Assembly: GCA_030656215.1 (NCBI GenBank)
Contig: JAUSOD010000094.1
Location: forward strand, 1 to 37,068
Origin: Azoarcus sp.
Lineage (GTDB): Bacteria > Pseudomonadota > Gammaproteobacteria > Burkholderiales > Rhodocyclaceae
Direction: 5' to 3'
Length of the DNA: 37,068 bases
Shown here: positions 17,811 to 31,677 of the stretch, in pieces
Position numbering within the stretch: position 1 is the stretch's first letter
Layout: the number at the start of each line of letters is the position of its first letter
The notes under the pieces: model-generated
Database searches by the model: none
What the model was told of the DNA's origin: nothing
The model's input: only the letters and a program-made list of their open reading frames with translations
Program-made: the position numbers and the translations under genes

Positions 17811-18331
17811 AAAAACTGTTGCTACTGGTCAGTTGTGCAGCGCTCGTAGGGTGTGCCGATGATCAGGAAAACATCCAGGCCTGGATGGCGGAGCAGGCCG
17901 CCGGCATGCGTGGCGTGGTCAAGCCTCTTCCCGAGATCAAGCCTTTTCCGGTGGTGGATTACGCAGCTGCCGGCCAGATCGAGCCATTTCTGGCTGCCCG
18001 CATCGAACCCGACTCCGGGCGCAAAGTGGGAGGCGGTGCGCTGCGTCCCAATCTCGACCGTCGTCGTGAGCCGCTGGAGGCCTATCCGCTGGAGACTTTG
18101 CGTATGGTGGGTGTATTGACCCAGGGCAATGCGTCGCATGCGTTGGTACAGGCGGACAAGTCGCTGTATCAGGTCAAGGTGGGAAACTACTTGGGACAGG
18201 ATTTCGGCGTGGTCACTGCGATCAACGAGTCCGCTGTATCCCTTCGTGAATTGGTTGAAGATGTGAACGGTGACTGGGTCGAGCGCACCAGTTCGCTGCA
18301 GTTGCAGGAGCGGCAGGAGGCCGGCAAATGA
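17807..18331 (+). CDS. pilP: Type IV pilus lipoprotein PilP
   Basis: 174 aa. A lipoprotein signal sequence ends at a cysteine in the lipobox LVGC (C16). A disordered linker is followed by a C-terminal beta-sandwich HR-like domain, with LRMVGVLTQGNASHALVQAD and VGNYLGQDFGVVTAI as the recognisable strands. PilP connects the PilN-PilO dimer with the periplasmic domains of PilQ. It overlaps both pilO and pilQ by 4 nt. Confidence 0.94.
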   Translation: MKKLLLLVSCAALVGCADDQENIQAWMAEQAAGMRGVVKPLPEIKPFPVVDYAAAGQIEPFLAARIEPDSGRKVGGGALRPNLDRRREPLEAYPLETLRMVGVLTQGNASHALVQADKSLYQVKVGNYLGQDFGVVTAINESAVSLRELVEDVNGDWVERTSSLQLQERQEAGK

Positions 18332-20430
18332 AAAACAGAATCGGAACGGTGCTGCTCGCAGCCACCATGGTGGTGCTGACGCCCGTGGTCTCGGCCTGGG
18401 CTCAGGATCAGGGGCAGGCGCAGGCAGCAGGGAATCAGATCGAAGCGTTGGAGGTCGCGGAGCAGGGTGGGGCGCTGTTCGTCCGGCTGACCCTGAAGGA
18501 GGCGCTTACGGCGCCGCCCGCCAGTTTCAGTGTGGCCAACCCGGCGCGTATTGCCTTCGACTTCCCGGCAACGGCCAATGCCCTCGGGCGCAACGTGCAG
18601 ACGATCGAACAGGGCGACCTGCGCAGCGCCAATATCGTGCAGGCGGGAGACCGTACCCGGCTGGTGCTCAATCTGATCAAGATGACGCCCTACGACACCC
18701 GAATCGAGGGTCGCAGCGTGATCATTTCGCTTACCCCGATCAGCGCCCAGGCAACCCCGACCCCGGGTGCCCAGGCCTACGCCAATTTTGCCGAGGTTAA
18801 GCCGGCGCTCAGTGGCGGCCAGAGCATTCGGGACATCAACTTCCGTCGCGGCAAGGAGGGTGAGGGACGAGTTGTGGTGCAGCTGTCGAGCGCCCAGACC
18901 GGGATCGACATTCGCCAGCAGGGCGGCAATCTGGTGGTGGACTTCCTCAAAACTTCGCTGCCAGAGCACCTCCGGCGCAAGTCGGACGTCACTGATTTTG
19001 CCACCCCGGTCACCGGTATGCTTGCCCAGCAGTTGGGTGACAACGTTCGTCTGGTGGTCACGCCCAATGGCTTGTGGGAGCACAACGCATACCAGAGCGA
19101 CGACCAGTTCGTACTTGAGGTGAAGCGCGTCATTGAAGACCCGAACAAGCTCGTGCAGGGTACACGCGGACAGTATCAAGGCGAGAAGCTGTCGCTCAAC
19201 TTCCAGAACATCGATGTGCGCTCGGTCCTGCAGGTCATTGCCGACTTCACCAACTTCAACATCATTACCTCGGATTCGGTGCAGGGTAGCCTCACGCTGC
19301 GCCTCAAGGATGTGCCATGGGATCAGGCGCTTGACATCATCCTTCAGGCCAAGGGTCTTGACATGCGCAAGAGCGGCAACGTGATCTGGATTGCGCCGGG
19401 CGATGAGCTTTCCGCACGCGAGAAGCTCCAGCTCGAGTCCAAGGCCCAGATCAGCGATCTCGAGCAGTTGCAGACGGAAAGCTTCCAGATCAACTACCAC
19501 AAGGCCAAGGAGATTTTTGATTTCCTCAAAAGCAAGGACCAGACCATGCTGTCCAAGCGCGGCAGCGTGGTGGTCGACGATCGTAGCAACAAGGTGTTCG
19601 TGACTGACGTCGGGTCCCGGCTGCAGTCCTTGCGCCGCCTGATCACCGAGATCGACGTTCCGCCCCGCCAAGTGTTGATCGAGGCGCGGATTGTGGAGGC
19701 GAACAAGGATTTTGCTCGCGATCTGGGCGTTCGGCTGGGTTATGGCGACAACAAGGCCAAGAACCTGGGGGATGGTGCGCAGATCGGTTTTGGCTCCTCG
19801 GCGCTGGGTAGTTCGGCCAATACCTTCAATCCCGGCTTGGTATCGTCGGGTGGTCTGGTGCCGGCAGCAACTTTCGCGGCCATGAACTTGAGTTTGTTCA
19901 ATCGTTCTGCGACCCGCTTCCTGAACCTGGAGCTGTCGGCGCTGGAGTCCGATCAGCGTGGCCGGGTTATCTCCAGTCCGCGGGTGTTGACTGCAAACCA
20001 GGTGGAGGCGTCGATCGAGCAGGGGACCGAGATTCCCTACCAGGAGGCGACGAGCTCTGGTGCGACCAGCGTGTCGTTCAAGAAGGCAGTGCTGTCGCTC
20101 AAGGTGAAGCCACAGATCACTCCGGACGGGCGGATTCAGCTTCAGGTGCTGGTAAACAAGGACTCCCCGATTTTTGACTCGCGGTTTTCCGTGCCGTCCA
20201 TCAACACCAAGAACTTGAAGAGTGAGGTCCTGGTCGAGAACGGCGGAACGGTGGTGATCGGCGGGATCTACGAGGAGGAACAGAGCACGGCAATCTCCCG
20301 GGTGCCCGTGCTAGGGGAGATACCGGTGCTTGGTGCCTTGTTCCGTACCACCAAGACCATCAATGACCGGAGTGAGCTTCTTGTCTTCATCACCCCGCGC
20401 ATCGTGGCAGATTCGCTGACGCTCAAATAA
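18328..20430 (+). CDS. pilQ: Type IV pilus secretin PilQ
   Basis: 700 aa outer-membrane secretin through which the pilus passes. Order of parts: a signal peptide (about 1-28, cleaved near AWAQ); two AMIN-type peptidoglycan-binding regions (about 35-130 and 160-260); an STN/N0 domain (about 286-360, LSLNFQNIDVRSVLQVIADF); an N1 domain with DDRSNKVFVTD; then the secretin beta-barrel region with VISSPRVLTANQVEASIEQG and the family signature VPVLGEIPVLGALF (about 658-671), ending in ELLVFITPRIV. All canonical parts are present. It is the last pil gene. A strong hairpin starts 24 nt after its stop, before aroK. Confidence 0.96.
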   Translation: MKNRIGTVLLAATMVVLTPVVSAWAQDQGQAQAAGNQIEALEVAEQGGALFVRLTLKEALTAPPASFSVANPARIAFDFPATANALGRNVQTIEQGDLRSANIVQAGDRTRLVLNLIKMTPYDTRIEGRSVIISLTPISAQATPTPGAQAYANFAEVKPALSGGQSIRDINFRRGKEGEGRVVVQLSSAQTGIDIRQQGGNLVVDFLKTSLPEHLRRKSDVTDFATPVTGMLAQQLGDNVRLVVTPNGLWEHNAYQSDDQFVLEVKRVIEDPNKLVQGTRGQYQGEKLSLNFQNIDVRSVLQVIADFTNFNIITSDSVQGSLTLRLKDVPWDQALDIILQAKGLDMRKSGNVIWIAPGDELSAREKLQLESKAQISDLEQLQTESFQINYHKAKEIFDFLKSKDQTMLSKRGSVVVDDRSNKVFVTDVGSRLQSLRRLITEIDVPPRQVLIEARIVEANKDFARDLGVRLGYGDNKAKNLGDGAQIGFGSSALGSSANTFNPGLVSSGGLVPAATFAAMNLSLFNRSATRFLNLELSALESDQRGRVISSPRVLTANQVEASIEQGTEIPYQEATSSGATSVSFKKAVLSLKVKPQITPDGRIQLQVLVNKDSPIFDSRFSVPSINTKNLKSEVLVENGGTVVIGGIYEEEQSTAISRVPVLGEIPVLGALFRTTKTINDRSELLVFITPRIVADSLTLK

Positions 20431-20454
20431 GCCCAACCGGCTGCTGCTACAATC

Positions 20455-20490
20455 GGGGGGCCACGACTCCAGAGGGAGCCGTGGCCCCCC
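20455..20490 (+). terminator. Very strong GC hairpin between pilQ and aroK
   Basis: An 11-bp perfect stem joins GGGGGGCCACG (20455-20465) to its complement at 20480-20490. One A/C mismatch follows, then a 4-bp inner stem (CTCC/GGAG) and an AGAG tetraloop. It begins 24 nt after the pilQ stop. There is no T tract, so it may be a transcript-end stabiliser or pause rather than a full terminator. A GTG at 20481 that could start aroK, and the GAGGGAG before it, lie inside the stem. Confidence 0.6.
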
Positions 20491-20519
20491 GAGCATTTGT
20501 GGACCACGGCGATATACGT

Positions 20520-21050
20520 GTGACTTGTCTGATACTGATCGGCATGATGGGTGCCGGAAAAACAACCGTAGGCCGCGAGCTGGCAAAGCGTCGGCGGATG
20601 CGTTTCGCCGACTGCGACCATGAGATCGTTGCACGCACCGGCGTCACGATTCCGACCATCTTCGAGATCGAGGGTGAGGACGGGTTCCGTCGACGTGAAA
20701 CACAGGCGCTGGACGAACTGACGCTGGAGCAGAATCTTGTGCTTGCGACCGGTGGCGGTGTGGTGCTGGACCCTGCCAATCGGGCGATCCTCGCCAGTCG
20801 TGGGGTCGTGGTTTATCTGAACGTTCCGCCGCAGATATTGTGGGAGCGTACCCGGCACGACCGCAACCGGCCCTTGCTGAGGGTTGAGAATCCACGGCAG
20901 CGTATTCAGGAACTGTACCTGGCGCGTGATCCGCTCTACCGTGAAGTGGCCGATGTCGTGGTCGACGGCGGGCGTGGGAATCCTGGCGCAATGGTGCGGC
21001 AGATCGAGAAGGCGCTGGCTTCACTGGACAAGACCTCATGCGAACATTGA
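20520..21050 (+). CDS. aroK: Shikimate kinase
   Basis: 176 aa P-loop kinase that phosphorylates shikimate at O-3. Walker A is GMMGAGKTT (residues 8-16 with this start); shikimate-binding residues lie in FADCDHEI, the FRRRET segment and ATGGGVV; the lid has HDRNRPLL. I place the start at the GTG at 20520 because the protein then begins two residues before the conserved first beta strand and has normal length (E. coli 173). An upstream GTG at 20481 would add 13 residues, but it lies inside a stable hairpin with its putative ribosome binding site only 2 nt away. The end overlaps aroB by 13 nt, so the two are coupled. Confidence 0.93.
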   Translation: MTCLILIGMMGAGKTTVGRELAKRRRMRFADCDHEIVARTGVTIPTIFEIEGEDGFRRRETQALDELTLEQNLVLATGGGVVLDPANRAILASRGVVVYLNVPPQILWERTRHDRNRPLLRVENPRQRIQELYLARDPLYREVADVVVDGGRGNPGAMVRQIEKALASLDKTSCEH

Positions 21051-22120
21051 CCGTTGCGCTGGGTGATCGGGCCTATCCGATTCACATCGGGCAAGACTTG
21101 CTCGGCCAGCCCGAACTGATCCTCCCCCATCTCAAGACCCGCCGCGTGGCGATCGTGAGCAATGACGTGGTCGCGCCGCTGTATCTGGAGCGGCTTCAGT
21201 CCGGCCTCGAAGCGCATGGTGTGGCAGTGACCCCGGTGGTGCTGCCGGATGGTGAGGCGAACAAGAACTGGCAGACGCTGAATCAGGTTTTCGACTCGCT
21301 GCTCGGAACACGCTGTGAGCGCTCCACCACGTTGATTGCGCTCGGTGGCGGGGTGGTTGGCGACATGGGGGGGTTTGCGGCGGCGTCCTACCAGCGCGGC
21401 ATGCCCTTCATTCAGGTACCGACCACATTGCTGGCGCAGGTCGATTCGTCGGTGGGCGGCAAGACCGCGATCAACCATCCGCTGGGCAAGAACATGATTG
21501 GCGCTTTTTACCAGCCGCGCCTGGTGCTGGCCGATACCTCAACGCTCAACACCTTGCCACCACGCGAGTTGGCGGCGGGCGTTGCCGAGGTCATCAAGTA
21601 CGGACTGATTCGCGATCCCGAGTTCCTGCTGTGGCTCGAGGCCAATATCGAGCGACTGATGGCGCGCGATCCGGAGGCCCTGGCCTTTGCGATCGAACGC
21701 TCGTGCCGCAACAAGGCCGAGGTGGTGGCGATCGATGAAACCGAGCAGGGCGAGCGCGCGCTGCTCAATCTGGGCCACACCTTCGGTCATGCGATCGAAA
21801 CCGGTATGGGCTATGGGCAGTGGCTGCATGGCGAAGCGGTTGCCGCGGGCACCATGATGGCTGCCGAACTGTCGCGCCGCCTGGGGTGGCTGGGTCCGTC
21901 GGATGTGGCGCGAATCGAGGCGCTATTCCAGCGTGTCGGCTTGCCCGTTACCGGGCCGGTGCTGGGGGTGGAGCGTTATCTCGAGTTGATGGCGCACGAC
22001 AAGAAGGTCGAAGCCGGGCGGCTGCGCCTGGTGTTGCTGCGCAAACCGGGTCAGGCCGTGTTGTGGGGCGATGCGTCGGCGGCGGATATCACGGCTGCGA
22101 TCGAGGCGCGGTGCGCGTGA
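21038..22120 (+). CDS. aroB: 3-dehydroquinate synthase
   Basis: 360 aa NAD- and metal-dependent enzyme that converts DAHP to 3-dehydroquinate, the second step of the shikimate pathway. Signature elements are [26 protein letters not shown], the phosphate-binding [20 protein letters not shown], the first metal ligand in [10 protein letters not shown] and the histidine ligands in [12 protein letters not shown] and LHGEAVAAG. It overlaps aroK by 13 nt, and its stop overlaps the likely dgt start (GTGA). The aroK-aroB pair behind pilQ is conserved in many Beta- and Gammaproteobacteria. Confidence 0.97.
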   Translation: MRTLTVALGDRAYPIHIGQDLLGQPELILPHLKTRRVAIVSNDVVAPLYLERLQSGLEAHGVAVTPVVLPDGEANKNWQTLNQVFDSLLGTRCERSTTLIALGGGVVGDMGGFAAASYQRGMPFIQVPTTLLAQVDSSVGGKTAINHPLGKNMIGAFYQPRLVLADTSTLNTLPPRELAAGVAEVIKYGLIRDPEFLLWLEANIERLMARDPEALAFAIERSCRNKAEVVAIDETEQGERALLNLGHTFGHAIETGMGYGQWLHGEAVAAGTMMAAELSRRLGWLGPSDVARIEALFQRVGLPVTGPVLGVERYLELMAHDKKVEAGRLRLVLLRKPGQAVLWGDASAADITAAIEARCA

Positions 22121-23250
22121 GCACCGTGGCAGGGCTGTCGAGCTACGCCGTTACCGAGGCCAACTCACGCGGCCGTCAGTGGCCCGAGGCGCCGCCCACG
22201 GGGCGCAGCGAGTTCCAGCGCGACCGCGACCGTATCATCCATTCCACCGCCTTTCGTCGTCTCGAGTACAAGACGCAGGTCTTCGTCAATCATGAAGGCG
22301 ACCTCTTTCGTACCCGCCTCACCCACAGCATTGAGGTCGCCCAACTCACGCGCAGCATTGCCCGTGCGCTGGGCCTGAACGAGGATCTTGCCGAAGCGAT
22401 CGCCCTGGCGCATGACCTCGGCCACCCCCCGTTCGGCCATGCCGGGCAGGATGCACTCAATGCCTGCATGAAGGATTTTGGCGGCTTCGAGCACAACCTG
22501 CAGTCACTGCGTACGGTGGATCTGCTCGAAGAGCATTACGCCGCTTTCGACGGCCTCAATCTGACCTACGAGACCCGCGAGGGTATCCTCAAACACTGTT
22601 CCCTGCCGCACGCAGCACGGCTTGGCGAGCTTGGACAGCGTTTCATCAATGGCACTCAGCCGTCGATCGAGGCCCAGCTGGCAAACCTTGCCGATGAAAT
22701 TGCCTACAACAATCACGATGTCGACGACGGGCTGCGTTCCGGACTGATCACGCTCGAACAGCTCGACGCAGTAAGCATCTTTGCCGACCATCGACGTGCG
22801 GTCGAGGCGAAATGGCCTGGGCTCGGCGGGCGCAAGCTGATCCATGAAACGGTGCGTCTCATGGTCAATAGCATGGCCCTGGATCTGATCGCTCAGACAC
22901 GCTCGAACATCGCGGATGCCGGCATCCGGAATCTCGATGACGTGCACGCCGCGCCCCGACTGGTCTCCTATTCCGACGCGCAACTGCCACGATTGCGCGA
23001 TTTGAAGGTGTTTCTGCGCGAGAATCTGTACTGGCACTATCAGGTGCTGCGCATGACCGACAAGGCGCGGCGGATCATCGGCGACCTGTTTTCTGCCTTC
23101 ATGGCCGATCCCAGGCTGTTGCCGCCCCAGTATCAGTTGAAATCCCGTGAAGACAAGGCAAGGGCGATCGCCGACTATATCGCGGGCATGACGGATCGCT
23201 ATGCGATCAAGGAACATCGCCGGCTATTTGCCGTTGGCGAAATCCACTGA
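22117..23250 (+). CDS. dgt: dGTPase-like dNTP triphosphohydrolase (HD domain)
   Basis: 377 aa. HD-domain enzyme that hydrolyses dNTPs to the deoxynucleoside and triphosphate. Metal ligands are visible in THSIEVAQ (H70) and the HD pair of [10 protein letters not shown] (H99, D100), with a third ligand expected in [13 protein letters not shown]. The length fits the shorter type 2 dGTPase-like family rather than the 505-aa E. coli Dgt, so substrate preference may be broader than dGTP. The start is GTG at 22117, overlapping the aroB stop in a GTGA; the frame is open further upstream, but that is antisense-free shadow over aroB. The family's conserved [16 protein letters not shown] follows about 50 residues in. 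Confidence 0.92.
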   Translation: MSTVAGLSSYAVTEANSRGRQWPEAPPTGRSEFQRDRDRIIHSTAFRRLEYKTQVFVNHEGDLFRTRLTHSIEVAQLTRSIARALGLNEDLAEAIALAHDLGHPPFGHAGQDALNACMKDFGGFEHNLQSLRTVDLLEEHYAAFDGLNLTYETREGILKHCSLPHAARLGELGQRFINGTQPSIEAQLANLADEIAYNNHDVDDGLRSGLITLEQLDAVSIFADHRRAVEAKWPGLGGRKLIHETVRLMVNSMALDLIAQTRSNIADAGIRNLDDVHAAPRLVSYSDAQLPRLRDLKVFLRENLYWHYQVLRMTDKARRIIGDLFSAFMADPRLLPPQYQLKSREDKARAIADYIAGMTDRYAIKEHRRLFAVGEIH

Positions 23251-23283
23251 TTTGTCATGGACTTGCCGCAGTGCAAAAAAGTC

Positions 23284-23312
23284 TTGAATCGAGCGTTTTG
23301 CGCGCGTATATT
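23284..23312 (+). promoter_or_regulatory. Sigma70-type promoter upstream of the gltB leader
   Basis: TTGAAT (23284-23289) and TATATT (23307-23312) are separated by exactly 17 nt. The predicted start is near 23319, about 181 nt upstream of gltB and upstream of an intrinsic terminator. I found no comparably good promoter between that terminator and gltB. Confidence 0.6.
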
Positions 23313-23318
23313 CGGTCA

Positions 23319-23398
23319 TCCGTTTGATGTGTTCGTAGCGGTCCGGTAACGGTATTACCGATCGCGCAAGCCGGGGTGCGTGTGCGCCCGGCTTTTTT
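23319..23398 (+). ncRNA. Candidate short terminated leader RNA / attenuator of gltB
   Basis: The transcript predicted from the promoter at 23284-23312 would be about 80 nt. It would contain a perfect 6-bp hairpin (CGGTAA/TTACCG, 23344-23360, 5-nt loop) and end in a complete intrinsic terminator. Beyond it, before gltB, lie two further small hairpins: GCGAC-GAGA-GTCGC (23433-23446, a GNRA tetraloop) and GCCGG/CCGGC (23456-23472). This may be a terminator-controlled leader for gltB or an independent small RNA. I do not recognise a known RNA family, and no uORF with an amino-acid codon run is evident. Confidence 0.4.
23368..23398 (+). terminator. Intrinsic terminator in the dgt-gltB intergenic region
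   Basis: AAGCCGGG (23368-23375) pairs with CCCGGCTT (23387-23394), and the run of six T residues (23393-23398) follows at once. It lies 117 nt after dgt and 101 nt before gltB. It can end dgt transcription and would also end transcripts started at 23319. Confidence 0.8.
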
Positions 23399-23499
23399 GT
23401 GTCCGCGCGGTTAACGAGTGCGGGTTTGAATAGCGACGAGAGTCGCCCGAACAGCGCCGGCAAGCTACCGGCCAACATGTTGTTTCGAGGACAAACGAG

Positions 23500-28173
<4,674 letters not shown>

Positions 28174-28175
28174 AA

Positions 28176-29642
<1,467 letters not shown>

Positions 29643-29665
29643 GTGTGGGTGTTGTCAGCCCTGCA

Positions 29666-29695
29666 GGGCGGCCTTCGGGCCGCCCTTGTTATTTT
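29666..29695 (+). terminator. Intrinsic terminator of gltBD
   Basis: GGGCGGCC (29666-29673), a TTCG tetraloop and GGCCGCCC (29678-29685) form a perfect 8-bp hairpin. The T-rich tract TTGTTATTTT follows. It lies 23 nt after the gltD stop. Confidence 0.9.
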
Positions 29696-29708
29696 CGGGA
29701 GATGAACA

Positions 29709-30464
29709 GTGGAGATGGATGCCAGCGGCTGGGTCGTGACTGCTTTTGCGGTATTGATAACCGGCATCTCGAAATCCGGCCTCGGAGGTTCGCTCGGAGG
29801 GCTGGCGGTGCCGTTCATGTCGATGTGGATCTCCCCGCGCGATGCGGTGGCCGTGATGCTGCCGATCCTCATCGCCATGGACATGGTGGGCATCCGTGCG
29901 TGGCGCGGCAAGGCAGCCTGGGACGAGTTGCGCGTGCTGATTCCCGCCGCGCTGGGGGGCATCGCGTTGGGTAGTGTGGCGTTCGGGGTGATGTCCGATC
30001 GCATGGTGGTGGGCGCGCTGGGGCTGATCTCGGTGCTGTTTGCTGTCGATCGCCTGCTTCGACGCGGAAAGGGGCTGGGGCAGGAGCCGGGGGCAAGCGT
30101 GCCCCGCCTCTGGGCCGGTTTCTGCGGTGCGGGTGCCGGATTCACGAGCACGTTGTCCCATGCTGGTGGGCCGCCGCTGCTGATCTACCTCCTCGGCCGT
30201 GGCTTGCCGCGCGAGCGTTTCGTTGCGACCACAGTGTTCTTCTTTGCCGCGATCAATCTGGCAAAGCTGCCGTTCTACCTGTCGCTGGATTTGTTCAGCC
30301 GCGACACTTTGATGATGTCTTTGCTGTTGTTGCCACTGGTACCACTTGGGGTGTGGCTCGGGATGCGGCTGCTGGCGCGCATCCCTGAGCGGCCCTTCTT
30401 CCTGTTTTCCACTGCCGCGCTGGGACTGTCGGGCGCCAAGCTGTTGTGGGACGCAATCGGGTGA
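29709..30464 (+). CDS. TauE/SafE family membrane transporter
   Basis: 251 aa integral membrane protein with about seven to eight hydrophobic helices. The N-terminal [21 protein letters not shown] and the mid-protein [24 protein letters not shown] are the two repeated family signatures. Members move sulfite, sulfoacetate or other organic anions; the substrate cannot be told from this sequence, and no sulfur genes are adjacent. The start is GTG at 29709 with GGGAG 7 nt upstream; an ATG two codons later is an alternative. It is separated from gltD by a terminator and converges with ackA. Confidence 0.85.
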   Translation: MEMDASGWVVTAFAVLITGISKSGLGGSLGGLAVPFMSMWISPRDAVAVMLPILIAMDMVGIRAWRGKAAWDELRVLIPAALGGIALGSVAFGVMSDRMVVGALGLISVLFAVDRLLRRGKGLGQEPGASVPRLWAGFCGAGAGFTSTLSHAGGPPLLIYLLGRGLPRERFVATTVFFFAAINLAKLPFYLSLDLFSRDTLMMSLLLLPLVPLGVWLGMRLLARIPERPFFLFSTAALGLSGAKLLWDAIG

Positions 30465-30484
30465 CGGGCGCCGAGCGGCGCCCG
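30465..30484. terminator. Convergent hairpin between the TauE/SafE gene and ackA
   Basis: CGGGCGCC (30465-30472), a GAGC loop and GGCGCCCG (30477-30484) form a perfect 8-bp stem immediately after the transporter's TGA and 8 bp from the ackA stop. No T tract is present. It probably acts on both converging transcripts. Confidence 0.6.
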
Positions 30485-30492
30485 GTCAAGCC

Positions 30493-31677
30493 TCAGAGTC
30501 CGAGCACCTCAACCGTATAGCGCGCGATCATGCCTTCCTCGTTGGTGGGTACCACCGCGACCGCAACCCGGCTGTCGGGGCTGTCGATACGGGAAGCATG
30601 TGCGGCGTTTGCATCGGCATCGATATGGACGCCGATCCAGCCCGACTGCGCAGCAACCTTTTCCCGGACCTGCGCCGCATGCTCGCCGATTCCGCCGGTG
30701 AACACGAGGGCATCGAGCCCGCCTGCCGCCGCCGCCAGTGAACCGAGTTCGCGAGCAATGCGGTAGCAGAACAGATCGACGGCTTCATGTGCTTCCGCTG
30801 CGTCGGAGGCCAGCAGCGTGCGCATGTCCTGGCTGATGCCCGACACGCCCAGCAGGCCGGACTCCTTGTATAGCAGGTTGGTGAGTGCCTTCACCCCCAT
30901 GCCTTTCTGCTCCATCAGGTAGAGCATCACGCCGGGGTCAAGCGTACCGGTGCGGGTGCCCATCATCAGGCCTTCGACCGCGGTGAAGCCCATGGTGGAC
31001 GCCACGCTCCTGCCATCGCGCAGCGCGCACATCGAAGCGCCGTTGCCGAGGTGGGCGATGACCACCGAGCCGTGCGCCCGCTCGCCGATGATGTCGGGCA
31101 ATTGGCGCGCCACGTAGTCGTAAGACAGGCCATGGAAGCCGTAGCGCTTGACCCCCTCGGCGGTGATCGCCCGCGGCAACGCAAAGGCCTGAGCCACGGC
31201 AGGCTGGGTGCGGTGGAAGGCTGTGTCGAAACAGGCGACCTGCGGCACCGCGGGCATCAGGGTGGCGACGGCCCGGACCGCGCGCAGGTTGTGGGGTTGA
31301 TGCAGCGGCGCGAGCGGAACAAAGGTGTCGAGCTCGCGCAGCAGCGCTTCGCTGAGCTTGACCGGCGCGCTGTACAGATCGCCGCCATGGACCACGCGGT
31401 GGCCCGCCGCGGCGATTTCCAGGTCCGGATTATGTGCGGCAAGCCAGTGGAACAAATGGTTCAGGGCGTCGCGATGCTGCTCGCTCTGTTCGCCTAACGT
31501 GGCGACCGGCTCGTGGAAGCGTTCGCCGTTTGCATCCTTGGCGCTCAGTTCAGGCGTGGCGCCAATGCCCTCGATCTGGCCGGACAGTGCCGGCTTGGCG
31601 GCAAGGGTCGGCTCGAGCGGGAACAGCGCAAACTTGAGGCTCGAGGAGCCTGCATTGAGGACGAGAACAGCTTTCAT
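30493..31677 (-). CDS. ackA: Acetate kinase
   Basis: 394 aa ASKHA-fold kinase that interconverts acetate + ATP and acetyl phosphate + ADP. Conserved elements are VLNAGSSSLKFAL at the N-terminus, AGHRVVHGGD (substrate arginine), FDTAFHRT, YGFHGLSYDYV, HLGNGASMCA, MMGTRTGTLDPG and FTGGIGEHA. The start at 31677 is chosen because it gives the canonical N-terminus and its ATG overlaps the stop of the upstream MaoC-Pta gene by 4 nt (ATGA); the frame is open much further upstream, but only as a shadow of that gene. With its partner it forms a phosphotransacetylase-acetate kinase pathway; other short acyl groups are possible. Confidence 0.96.
   Translation of the reverse strand: MKAVLVLNAGSSSLKFALFPLEPTLAAKPALSGQIEGIGATPELSAKDANGERFHEPVATLGEQSEQHRDALNHLFHWLAAHNPDLEIAAAGHRVVHGGDLYSAPVKLSEALLRELDTFVPLAPLHQPHNLRAVRAVATLMPAVPQVACFDTAFHRTQPAVAQAFALPRAITAEGVKRYGFHGLSYDYVARQLPDIIGERAHGSVVIAHLGNGASMCALRDGRSVASTMGFTAVEGLMMGTRTGTLDPGVMLYLMEQKGMGVKALTNLLYKESGLLGVSGISQDMRTLLASDAAEAHEAVDLFCYRIARELGSLAAAAGGLDALVFTGGIGEHAAQVREKVAAQSGWIGVHIDADANAAHASRIDSPDSRVAVAVVPTNEEGMIARYTVEVLGL

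Noticed and set aside
23252-23275. Possible sigma54 promoter (TGGAC...TGC) upstream of gltB
   Set aside because: The GG and GC elements are 12 nt apart instead of 10, and the -24 box lacks the GCAC part.
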